DNA of 64,000 bases from Simmondsia chinensis. Lineage: Eukaryota > Streptophyta > Magnoliopsida > Caryophyllales > Simmondsiaceae. Each line of letters starts with the position of its first letter. Within the stretch, counting starts at the first letter, position 1. Below the pieces are notes generated by a model. It was not told the DNA's origin. It saw nothing but the letters and a program-made list of their open reading frames with translations, and made no database searches. Both the position numbers and the translations under genes were made by a program. Location of the stretch: contig JAGTTD010000007.1 in assembly GCA_018398585.1 (NCBI GenBank), forward strand, positions 12,454,320 through 12,518,319, written 5' to 3'. This document shows, one piece after another, positions 21,726-33,700 of the stretch.

Positions 21726-24700
21726 ATGGTACCTTCAGGGCCTACCACCCCAATGGGTGGTGCCCAGTCAGTTACGCCCTCACTTATGCGGTCTAATTCT
21801 GGAATGTTGGGAGGGCAAGGAGGTCCAGTGCCTTCGCAGGGTTCCTACCCGTCTCTTGTCTCCCCGCGGACACAGTTTAATAATGTGAATTTGCTTGGAA
21901 ATGTTCCAAATGTTTCGTCGCTCCTTAACCAATCATTTGGGAGTGGGGGTGCAAATCCAGGCCTTTCCGGTGGTCTTGGGAACAATCAGCGTGTGGGAAT
22001 GGATGTTGGTGCAGAGTCTGATCCCCTTTCTGGTGCTGGGACTGGAATGGGATTCAATCCTTCTTCGTCTTCACTTGTACCAGGGAACATGGTAAGCCCT
22101 GCTTCATCAGGTCAGATACAGGGCCAACAATTCTCAAACCCTTCTGGCAACCAGATGTTGCCGGATCAGCAGTCTTCTCAGCAGCTTGAAACCCAGAACT
22201 TCCAGCATGCTCAGCCGCAGCTGCAACAATTTTCAGCCCCTCTGAGCAACCAGCCGCAGCAGCAACAGCAACAACAGCAGCAATATCAGTCTATTCGAGG
22301 TGGGTTAGGTGGTGTTTCTTCTGTAAAGTTGGAGCCTCCGGTGACTAATGATCAAAATGGGTCCCATCAGCAGCAGCCGCAGCAGTTGCAGGCTTTGAGA
22401 AGTCTTGGTCCGGTGAAATTGGAGCCGCAACAGTTGCAGTCGATGAGAAATATGGGGCCTGTAAAGATGGAACCACAGCATTCAGATCAGTCGATGTTTT
22501 TGCATCAACAGCAGCAACTCATACAACAAATGTCTATGTCCAGGCAACCATCTCAAGCCCAGCTTAATCTTTTGCAGCAACAAAGGCTGTTGCAGCTTCA
22601 GCAACACCAACAGCAACATCTTTTGAAGGCTATGCCTCAGCAACGAGCCCATGTGCATCAATCATTTCAACCTCAAAATCTGCCTCTAAGGTCCCCTTTG
22701 AAACCAGTTTATGAACCTGGAATGTGTGCTCGGCGTCTTACGCTCTATATGTGCCAGCAGCAACAGAGGCCAGAGGTGGGGGCTCCTGCTGGTGGAGAAT
22801 CTTTTCTTTTGTATCAATGTTTTGGTTTTTATCATCAGTTATCCGTCTTTTATGCAGGACAACAATATTGACTTTTGGAGAAAATTTGTCACGGAGTATT
22901 TTGCTCCAAATGCAAAGAAGAAGTGGTGTGTTTCCATGTATGGAAGTGGTCGACAAACAACTGGAGTGTTTCCCCAGGCAAGATACTGATATTTGAATAC
23001 TGTGAATTTTTGTGAATGTTGTATCAACACGATCCAGAGTGTTGTTTTCTTGGGGGGTAGTAGTTGCTTGGCTGTCAAATTGCTAGAATTGGATTGTAAT
23101 CACGGGTATCTATCTCTTAGTTCAAAAGTTACCTGCTGGCAGCTCCCAATGTTCAATACGGGCCTGTGTTTCTAGTTGAGAAGCAGCAACCTTGTTTTAT
23201 TTTGTTCGGGAGCTACTTGTTGAATGATTTGGCCAAACTCTTGATATGTTTATCTGGTAGCTTTAATGTCAATAATTTCTCTATTGTGATGTATGAACAT
23301 TTTTGCTCACTAATTTTCAGGATGCATGGCACTGTGAAATATGCAACCGCAAACCCGGCCGTGGATTTGGTATGGCATTCTGTTCCCGCTGAATGCGCTT
23401 TGTGATGATCAGACACCTGACATTCTTACTCTATACTAGCTCCTAAACTGTATTTATTTTGTTTGCAGAAGCAACAGTTGAGGTTCTACCTAGGCTTTTC
23501 AAGATCAAGTACGAGAGTGGTACATTGGAAGAACTTCTTTATGTTGATATGCCTCGTGAATATCAGAACTCTTCTGGACAAATTGTGCTGGATTATGCAA
23601 AAGCGATTCAGGAAAGTGTCTTTGAGCAGCTTCGTGTTGTTCGTGATGGCCAGCTGCGGATAGTTTTCTCCCCAGACCTTAAGGTTTTGCGTCAGTAAAC
23701 CAGCCTTCATGTATTAGTATGACTTGAAAATTCCTAGAGCATTATGTTTTGACATCAAATTTACTTGTCACTTGCCAGATTGTTTCTTGGGAGTTTTGTG
23801 CCCGACGTCACGAAGAGCTTATTCCTAGAAGATTATTAATTCCTCAGGTCATTCTAGAAGACGCTGTCGTTCTCCTTTCTTTTTATCCCCACTTTCCGCT
23901 TTCTTTTTCTATTAGCTGATTTTAGCATTTTAGCACAAGATACCAGAATTAGTTAGCTTTTACAATTCTGTTGGTTCCCCTTTACCTGCTGTTGTGTGTA
24001 GTTAGAAGCTCTTACAACCTGGTTTCGGTATACTCATGGGATTCAGCAAGAGTTACGGAAATGGTTTATGCTGTCTTGCTTGATTGTTTATCTAAAGTCG
24101 ACAGTTTCCATGATTAATTCTCCAAATGCATGATCGCCTGTGCTGGGAAAAATCACATAATCAAGCACAACGGAAGCAAAAAATATAAAAAAAAAAAACA
24201 TTGAAGCAATAATACTGATATTTACGTGGAAACCCTCTCTCAACTGGAGGGAAAAACCATGGGACCCAACCCACTATGAAATTAAGGATCACAATCTCTA
24301 ATTAAAACCCTAACCCCATATACGATCATCATCAGTGTGATTATTGCACAGTATGTCACCAACCTTTTCACAATGTAGCTGCTGCATGTCGAGCCACCAA
24401 TCCCCTCAAAATATAACTGCTGCACGGTGAGCCACCAACCCCCTCAAAATATAGCTGCTGCACGGCGAGCCACCAACCCTCTCAAAATGTAGTTGCTGTA
24501 CAATGAGCCACCAACCTTCTTCAACGTAGCTTTGGATAGGGGAAGCTATAAAGACTCTTATCAAAACACCTCTCGATCAAAACCTCGCAACACAAATCTC
24601 ACTCTCCCCCTACCTAGGTGCCCCCTTGGGCACTCCTTTACAAAACTCTTATTCTCTACACATTTTTTTTTCACACCCCACTCAAACATTAACTCTCAAC

Positions 24701-27700
24701 CCCTATTTATAATAGAGTTGTCCAATCATAATCGCAATCAAATTGTAATTAGATTAGGTAACTAAATCATCTCAAATATCACCCAGATCAAGTCTAAATC
24801 ATATCAATCAGCATTAATTTTGAGATAAATAATATCTTAACAGCTTGTATTATACTTGCATTACTTTTTCAAAGTTTGCTGCTTAGTTGCGGCAGCAGAT
24901 TAAGTAGGATCTAGTTGTAGAGCTTTCTGGCTAGGAAGCGCTGACACTTCTTTTTGGCCAGAGCATTGGTGTTTGACACGTGTCCGACACTGATACGCTT
25001 CCGATACGTGTCCGATACATGAAAAAAGTATTCGATACTTCTTTTTTAAAATTTTGAATTTCTGACACATTTCCGACATGCTTCCGATACGGGTCCAATA
25101 CATGAAAAAAAATATCCGATTCGTTTCTGATATGTTCCGGCAGGTTTTTGATGGTTTGACTTTAAAAGTCTAATATTATAACTGATTATGATATAATATA
25201 ACAATATGCATATTAAATAATTAAATTATATTGTATAATTTTAATATGATTATATTTAAAATTTAAATTCAAACTAATATTTTTAAATGTTCTATAGTTT
25301 TTATTAAAAATAATATTTTTGTAAAATTTGAAAGAGAGAGTGTGTGATGAAAAAAGGAGAAAGAAGTCTATGTTAAGTCGAGAGAGAGAGACGGCAGTGA
25401 CAGCGGCGTGGCTTGAATCTTTATTATTATTATTATTTTTTTAATTGCATATGCCCGAATTTGCTTTATTTTAGTTAAGCTTTACCTTTTTTCTTAAGCT
25501 ATTATAATTTTTTTTTCCATTTTTAAAATTTTATAACTCATGTTTTTTCATCATTTATATGGATATATATATATATATATATAAATATATATATATGTAT
25601 AAATATAATTTTTATGTAACGTGTCCTCAAGGTGTCGTATCCTATTCTTTTGAAAAATTACTTGTCGGCGTATCAGTATTATATCATATCTCGTATCCAT
25701 ATCCGTATTTGTATCCGTGCTTCTTAGCATTCTGGTTGAGGCGTTTGTACTCGAGCTACAATTTGGAACATTGAAGGGAACTTTGATGTATTATCTATTG
25801 GGTTTTAAAATGATTTGGTCTGATTTATCAAATGCTCAGCCCTCTATACTTCTGTGCTCGTGCTTCATGCCCTATTCTTGATAAAGCTGCATGATAGAGG
25901 TGATTTAGTGTTTTAATGTTAAATGATTTAATATATTTCATCTGAAAGTACTGTAGCATTTGAGAGTTTTTGTTGAATCTTAAATGTGTTTGTGTGAGTT
26001 CAATATCGGATATGTGGTTTAATTTGTCACTGAAGGTTCCTGGTTCTTGTTCAGGTTACTCAGCTCGGCACTGCGGCTCAGAAATACCAGGCTGCCACCC
26101 AAAACACATCGTCGAATTTGTCTGTTTCAGATTTACAGAGTAACTGTAACATGTGAGTTCCATCTATATAGTTTTCTCCATTGTGCATTGCTTTCACAGT
26201 TTGCTACTTTTGGGGTTTGACCAGCGAAACTCGGCTGCTAAAACTTTTTTCTGTATCTTTCCATGGTAGTTTCTTGTCGTAGCCCTGTCAGCATGCTTGT
26301 ACTACACTACCACTGTTGAAGGTCATTCATTCCTCAATATGTTACATACTGATTGTGCTTTTAGTTTTCGCCATCTCTAAAGAGAATCATTTTCTAGCGT
26401 TGTTGATTGTGTGCCTTCATCATGCAGTGATGTATCTAGGAATTTAATGATGTGGGATCTATATTTATAGTAAAAGTTACAATAATTACATGTATGATAT
26501 ACAACACCAGCAATCCAGGGCCCGAGAGGCTCCCGCCGGGGCAAGGTCTGGGGGGCTTGAAATGTATGCAGCCTTACCCCTATAGGGTGCTATCCTGAAG
26601 AGAGGCAATGTCTGAAGGGCCCCCAGCCCTAGAATTACATGTATAATGTACAATTTATCAATAAAAGTATAAACTATGAGAGAAATAAAATCAACTAACT
26701 GATTCAATTGTCCCCGAAATGTTTTCATATTTTGAAAATGCTGCTTAATAACATTATTAATGATACCCTCAAGTATATAAAGGCATTTAAACAATTTATT
26801 CACAGTTACAGTTATGTTTTAGGGGGGAGTGAGGGGAGAGAGGGCGAGTAATTATGAATAAAAAGTTAGGTTTAAGTTTTAGTATCAGGGTACTATTAGG
26901 AAGCAAAAATTTTACGAAAAATCAAAAATAGTTAACATACTTTCTATTACCTGGAGGAAAGGAGTAAAGTTGTTTAACCACTGGACTAAACAGCTAATTA
27001 CATTATGGGGTGACATGTTATATATGGGTTATCTATATTTTTTATACTGACATATGCAATGTGCATCCAGCACTGTGATTATGTGTTCCTAATTATGTTA
27101 TTGGGTTCCCCGGTGTTTTGAGTCCATTATTAGTCCATGGAATCTATTGCTGGTCCAGGTTGCTTTGTGTTGATTTGTCATGCAAGCAGGTAATACAATT
27201 GTTACATCATGCGTCATAGGAATCAAATTGCGCCCTTTGAGGGATTATAACTTACTTTGAAGCCTGATATTCGTGGATTACCAAAGTTGAATACCTCTTT
27301 GATAGTTTCTAGTGATGTAAACACATTTATAAGATGTTCTATTAAATAAAACACAACACTTACTCATTTTGGAGGATGTTACAAAAAAGTACCCTTTTCT
27401 GTAACGGCAGTCTCGCAACAACTGCCTGAAAATTAGTTATATAACTGTCATTTCCCTATGTTACAGTCTTTGATTTTTATTCCTAATCTATGTTTATCTA
27501 CTTGTGTGCCGAGGAAGTAACTGATGATTTGTTGACATACCTGTATTATATTCATTACATTGAGTATTCGAAATCTGTGCTGTTTTATAGGGGCATGTGC
27601 TAACCGGTGCTTCCCCTCATTTGAGTAGTGGTCATTTTTTCTTTTCTCTTGGGGAGTCAAAAAGGATGCAAGTAAACACAGCATAAAAAATTAAGCAAGC

Positions 27701-30700
27701 AAGAATGGGGAAGGTAATTTGGGAACCAATGTGTCGAGTCAGCTGACCCCTTTTTAACCAACATCCAACTTTAAGTAATGAGCCAATGAAAACACAACTC
27801 TTAAGTTAACTGTGTCGAGATCAGCCATTATTGTTGCCAGAGCCCTCTGCTTGTCCTTCCTCTTTTGTGACTAACTTGCCCTCCTTCCCCACGTTCTACT
27901 TGTTTTCCCTCAGCTTCTTTCTGAAAAAAATGTGCTAATGAGTAATAGAAAACGAACACAAATAAGACAATAAAAGGAAGGTTGAGATAGACAAACCGAA
28001 TTCGAAAGACCAAAGGCATTGACCTCGAGTGGAATGAACCTCAACTTCGTAAGGAGTCAACCTCGAGCTTGAACAAAATAAATTTGGTACCAGAATATAT
28101 CTGGTTTCGAGCTTGCCCACAAACTCGAGTTGTACTAATATACACGAGCACCACAAACTCGAGCAGTACAACTCTCAAACTCAAACATAGCGAGTGAATC
28201 AAATAGCAAGCATAATCAAAGCATAAATCAGAGATAGTAAAGAAAGAATCAAATGGAATAATTGTCGCGCCATAGAGTTCATCACTGCCTTAAGTCATTT
28301 ATGCCCTCATAACGGTACAACAAGATCAGCTAGTACTTCAACTCTTAGGGTTAACACAATGTCAGTACTGAAGAGAAATGGACTAGAATATGCCCCAATT
28401 TACTCAGTAATGGGACAATCAACACCTGGAGAAAGTTAAGCGAGAGAGAAGGTAAGCCGGATGAGAGTAGTAAGAAGAGTGTGAATTTCCCTATATAATC
28501 CAAGCCTCCAAAGTAGCCAATTTATGGGTCAAGTATACACCGATTTGGTGTATCAAAACAATTATGCTAATGGCAAAGAATCTGGCTTAGATATGGAAAG
28601 AGTGGGCGAATATCACGAAGAGAAGAATTTGGCCTTCGTTAAAAAAAAAACCAGTTATGGAAACAATGAACAACTAGAGATGAGTAGTCAACAGCTCGAG
28701 CAACTCTAGCCCAGATTGTCAGCTAAGAAATGACTTTCCCACATTTCCAATTTTGTTGCAATGACTATAATATCAACAACCATAAGATAAAATTCCTCGT
28801 TGGAAAAACCCCAGGCGCGACTTGCAGACCCGGCCGTCCTGGCGCTAGGAGGGGTGCTCGCCTCTGTGGCCACCAAGTCCACTCTAGGCCCTTAAGACTT
28901 TACCAAACCTAAAGATAAGGGGGTATATCAAGTAACTTTTCCACTCAACTTTTCTACATGGAACGTGTCCTGATTAAAATTGAAGTCCCCCCAATTTCCA
29001 AAACTTTCCTTATTGCAATCATCTATGGAATAAAATGATAGATGTAGACATTGTATAACATGTCTAGGTGATTGCGCTGCATTTTTTAAGAATGAAATTT
29101 GCTTTTATGAAAACTCTAATGAAGAGAGTGTAATATTAAATTTTTTTTAATATATTTTTTTATCATTTTTAACATATTTATCTATTTATGAATAGTAAAT
29201 AAAATACCCTTTACATGCATTACGGAGGCCTTTACAAAGGTAATGTTACGTAATGGCCAATTGCATTACTACTAGCTCAAATTTAGTTACGTAACGGCCA
29301 TTAAATGGCAAACTTTATTTGATTCTATGCAATCATCTCAGTTCTCTTGCAATGTAGGGAAGTGATGTTTTGTTCACCTCCCTGAGTCCTTTTAAATCCT
29401 TTGAAATCTTCCCCTTCTTTCAACCCTATTTGCACCAAGTTTTTCTTTCATGTCTTTGTTTCCAGAATTTGTCTATCTTCCTTCAGCATCCTACCACTAT
29501 ATTCTGGTGCCAAAAGAGATCCGGATCTGTTTCCAAATCTGATCATACATTGTTTGTGTGCGTCACTTTCCTATTGAAATCCTGAAGCTGCTAGAATTTA
29601 AGATGTTGGTCTCTTGTGAGCAACAAAAACAAAGTGGTGAGGTGGAAGTGGTGGTTAAAAACTTGCTATTGATCTTTGGAATTAGAAAATATAGAGGAAA
29701 GAAAAAAAAGTTAGGAAAGAAAGTACTTTCCTATGTTTGGACGATGTGAAAATGCTTTGCCGAGAAAATAACATGGAAAATCGTAAGAAAAAATGACTCT
29801 ATTTCAAATGTTTCATTTTATTCTCAAACTTGGGAGAAAGTAGAGATCTTTGGAAATGGTTACCTAGGCTTGCAACCCCCCTCCCCACCGTCTCTTCAGT
29901 GCCTCTCCTTCACTCTCTTTCCTCGCATTCTTCCTATGTTTCATACCCTTTCTCATGTAAAATAAAAGATCCTGCGAATCTATGCTACTACTTTCAAACA
30001 TGAGGGAAACTAAATTTATTAGACTTTTTTTCCCCTTATTTTCCTTCCTTTGAGTTATCTTTCCTTTTAAAGTTTTCGCGGTTCAAACGCAACTAAAACG
30101 ACCAAGGAACTCCGGCTTTCTTCTACATATCTTTGTTTTTATTCCTTTCCTTTGTTGTTGTCATTTTTCTCAGAGGTCATAGAGCTGGAAGCAAGTTGTA
30201 GTTTTGTTTTTCCTAATTTATGAGACAATTCGACATGCATCCTGTTTTTGGCTTGCGTGTACAGCTTTTTATGAATTTCTAGTGATGTAAGTTCTTAATG
30301 CCCTTATAATTTGCTGGTCAATATGGTGCAGGTTTGTTGCATCAGCTCGACAATTAGCAAAATCTCTTGAAGTGCCTTTGGTAAATGACCTAGGTTATAC
30401 CAAGAGATATGTCCGGTGCCTGCAGGTATTACAGTTACTTGTACTTGATTGTCTGGTGATTGACACTGGTAACCGAACACATATTGAGTAAAATTAGAAG
30501 AGTTTAACATCAATGAATTTAAGACCACGTGGCATACTCCCTTGTTTTTATGTCAGGTTTTGTCTTGCAGCTATGAAATGGAAAAACTAATGGTCTTTCA
30601 TTTCGATATGAGCTATTCAGTACAGTAGCTAAAATGAGCAAGCCTATGAATTTGTTAATTATTCAAATGGATTTTGGTGTTTTATGGTCGATTCTTTCGC

Positions 30701-33700
30701 CTCATCTACCTATCTCCATATGAGTCTGTAACATATCATGGAACTGAATTGCAAATCATGTTCACGGCAAGGTTGCATTTATAATGTTGCTGATGATATT
30801 GAACGGGTTGCTGTAATAGTGTTAGGTTCTTGGTAAATACAGGTAATTTGTAAACTTTTGCAAAAAAATTGAGTGTACAGTCATACAATTATTAACCTTA
30901 ATCCCTTCCATAGATTTAAGATGTAAACGCATTTACAAGCATGTTTTAAAAGATAAGATAGGATAGGAGGCCATTGTTGTATTGCATCCCATGTAGCAGC
31001 CAATGCTTTGGCTTAAAATTATTTGTTAATGACCTTTATTTGATTCTATGATAAAATGGAGAGAATACCACCATAACTTGCAGGCATACATCAATAGATA
31101 TATAATTCAAGAGACTGTAGAAAGCATAACCCTGCATAAATGTTTTTTCTTTTTTTTTTTTTGTTCTTTTTTCAATCGTTCTATTATTTTTGTGTTTCCC
31201 CTTGCATATGCAGGAGCCCTTGAGGCATTGGGTTGGTGGTGGTTGTTATTGTTGCATTATTTTTGTGTTTCCATGTTAACAGGTACTATTAAAAATGGTC
31301 TAAAAAGTTGAGTCAATGGAGATCCTACCAGTTAGTGCGTCTATCTCACTACAACTACCACGGAAGAATAAATGCGCTAAAAGTAAAAAGAATGGAAAAA
31401 TAGAGTAATCTTGTACTTAGAAAAAAGAACCGAATAAAGTTGAGGAAGAAAATACTGGTAGTTATTGGCCTCCATGTTCTGGGACATCATAATTCTTTAA
31501 TTTTTGATAAATTTTTGCCTTTTGTGTTTATTGTGCTTCAGCTCTGAGACATTTCTGAATACATTTAACTTTCAATGTTCAGTTGGATTTCGGACGTAAG
31601 AGCGGAGAAGCGGTCTTACCCCCCCTTCTATCCCAAGCTTTACTATCTGATGTCGTTTACTTGTTACATTTAAATTCAGCTGTCTACTTGATTTTCTTAC
31701 CCTATGTGTTTTGTTCTGTTTTTGATACAGATATCGGAAGTAGTTAAGAGTATGATTGATTTGATCGACTATAGTCGGTTAACGGGAACTGGGCCCAAGG
31801 GTAAGCTTTCTTTGTAAACCTTATACTTTTCTTCTGTATTTTGATGCACTTACTAGATCAAACCCAGTAAAAGAGCAGAAAGGGATAGATTGAGATAATA
31901 TCAGATTCTAAAGGTATTGCATTTTGTGCTATCCTTGGTGATCCTGTAGCAGCTGATTATGCACGTATAACTGAGTTTCTTAATTTGTTTCCTGGAAATT
32001 TGATTTTCATAGAACAATAATTCTGGATGATGTGCTTTTTTGTGACAACAGATGACACTAGTTACGTGCTTATGATGTTATTGGTGTTAGTGGAAGATGG
32101 TGCTGTATGGGCAATAACAGTTTCTCTGTGATATTTGGTCGCCAGTGCCCTCATTTAGAGGGCATTCAAGTCATTAAATATTTTTTGGTGATGGTATTCT
32201 TGCATAAATTTGACATAAGTCAACTGTTTTCATCATATCTGCACATCATATAGGCATTTTTTGCTTGAGTCGTTGTAGAAAGAAATTCTGAAATCAGTCT
32301 AAATGATATATTCGTAATTTTCTTACCTTAAACAATCTGCATAATCTGCGCAAAAGACCAGATGGTTTGTTTTGAAGATCCAATTAGAAAGTCAACTCCA
32401 TAAGTTCATTTTTCTTAAAATTTTGGTGATTATTCATTCAATTTATGAATGCCATTGTGTATTATTACCATGTCTCGTTATTGTTTCTGTCCCCTCTGTT
32501 TCTTCTCTTACTTGTACTAAGCCGCATGACTAATTAGATGCTATACTTGGGGATAGACTTTTGGTTCAGGTGTTCATAGTAAAATTTCGCACATACACAA
32601 AATGCATAATATGAATCAAGGCCTTTTAGGTCCACGCCTAAGTAAAGCGAGGTGTATATTATTTGGCATAAAATGCCGTGTTTAAGGCTAAAAATACTGG
32701 GTGTTTGAGCAAATGAGACATTGAAGATGTCTTGACATTTATCAAAACCACCATCAAGAGAATGATAATTTAATCACAAAGAACAAAAATGCCATTCATG
32801 AACAAAAGCATAATGCTGTGATGGCTCCCTCACTGCAACAAAAACATTTCGGAATGCTTTGATGAGCAAATGAGACATTGAAGACATCTTGACATTTATC
32901 AAAACCACCATCAAGAGAATGATAATTTAATCACAAAGAACAAAAACACCATTCATGAACAAAAGAATAATGCTGTCATGGCTCCCTCCCTGCAACAAGA
33001 ACATTTAGGAACGCTTTGATGCATTGCACCCACCACTTATGGTGCAGCGCATAATAGAACAACGAAAAAGCTTTAAGTGCCTTTTGGATTAGGTGCAAAG
33101 AAGTGTGGTTGATACGCCTTACGTGCCCAGGGCTCCTAAGCGAAGTGATGTGCATGCAAAATAGGAGGTCATGAATTTAAAAATATGTTATTTTAGTTGT
33201 ATTTTATTAAATTTGTTGGACACTTTGTGAAGTTTAGGATGGAATCTACTTAGTTATCTTTATTTTAGTTATTTTATCTTCAAATATTAGGTCTTTGTGC
33301 TTTAAAATGGGGCTCACCTATCTTTTCTGAGGCAGTCTGGACTTGAAATGATTATTCGTCTACCGTGTTGCTTATACAGCCATAGAGACTGAATTGTTAG
33401 TCTTACTGTTTAAGAACATTTCAGTATGTATTGCTTCTCAGTTCTGATCATGGCTCAGGCTTTCTTTGGTTGTGTTACTTCCACCCAATTTTTTTTAGGA
33501 TTATTTACACTAAAGGTCACTATACTCTTCCTGCTGTATTAGTCAAATGCTTTTGCTTTTAATTGTGTCAATTTATTTACTGTATGATATTCATGGTGTC
33601 ATTTTTGGTTCTATAGTAAAATTGGGGTTAAGTTAATAATATAGTTTTTAACGACCTGGTCATGTTAGATGCAAGTGACCCAATACAAATACAAACTCAC

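Larger units (their letters stand above)
23848..26054 (+). other. SEU: SEUSS intron 5, transposon-rich
   Basis: This 2.2-kb intron (GT at 23848, AG at 26053-26054) contains a solo LTR (24141-24842) and a MITE-like repeat (about 24930-25738). No coding sequence is supported in it. Confidence 0.85.
26153..30331 (+). other. SEU: SEUSS intron 6, transposon-rich
   Basis: The 4.2-kb intron (GT at 26153, AG at 30330-30331) carries an Au SINE, a solo LTR with a perfect target duplication, and fragments of the 'gttacgtaacgg' plant repeat near 27360-27470 and 29215-29310. A GC-rich patch at 28800-28895 was not identified. No host exon was recognised between 26153 and 30331, and the flanking exons join in phase. 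Confidence 0.85.

Noticed and set aside
24352..24532. CRISPR-like array with 38-bp period
   Set aside because: The whole unit repeats with no unique spacers, and it lies in a plant LTR; CRISPR arrays are not found in nuclear plant DNA.
28800..28895. GC-rich patch in SEUSS intron 6 as an exon or SINE head
   Set aside because: It has no splice sites that keep phase, no similarity to SEUSS, and no SINE tail or duplication.
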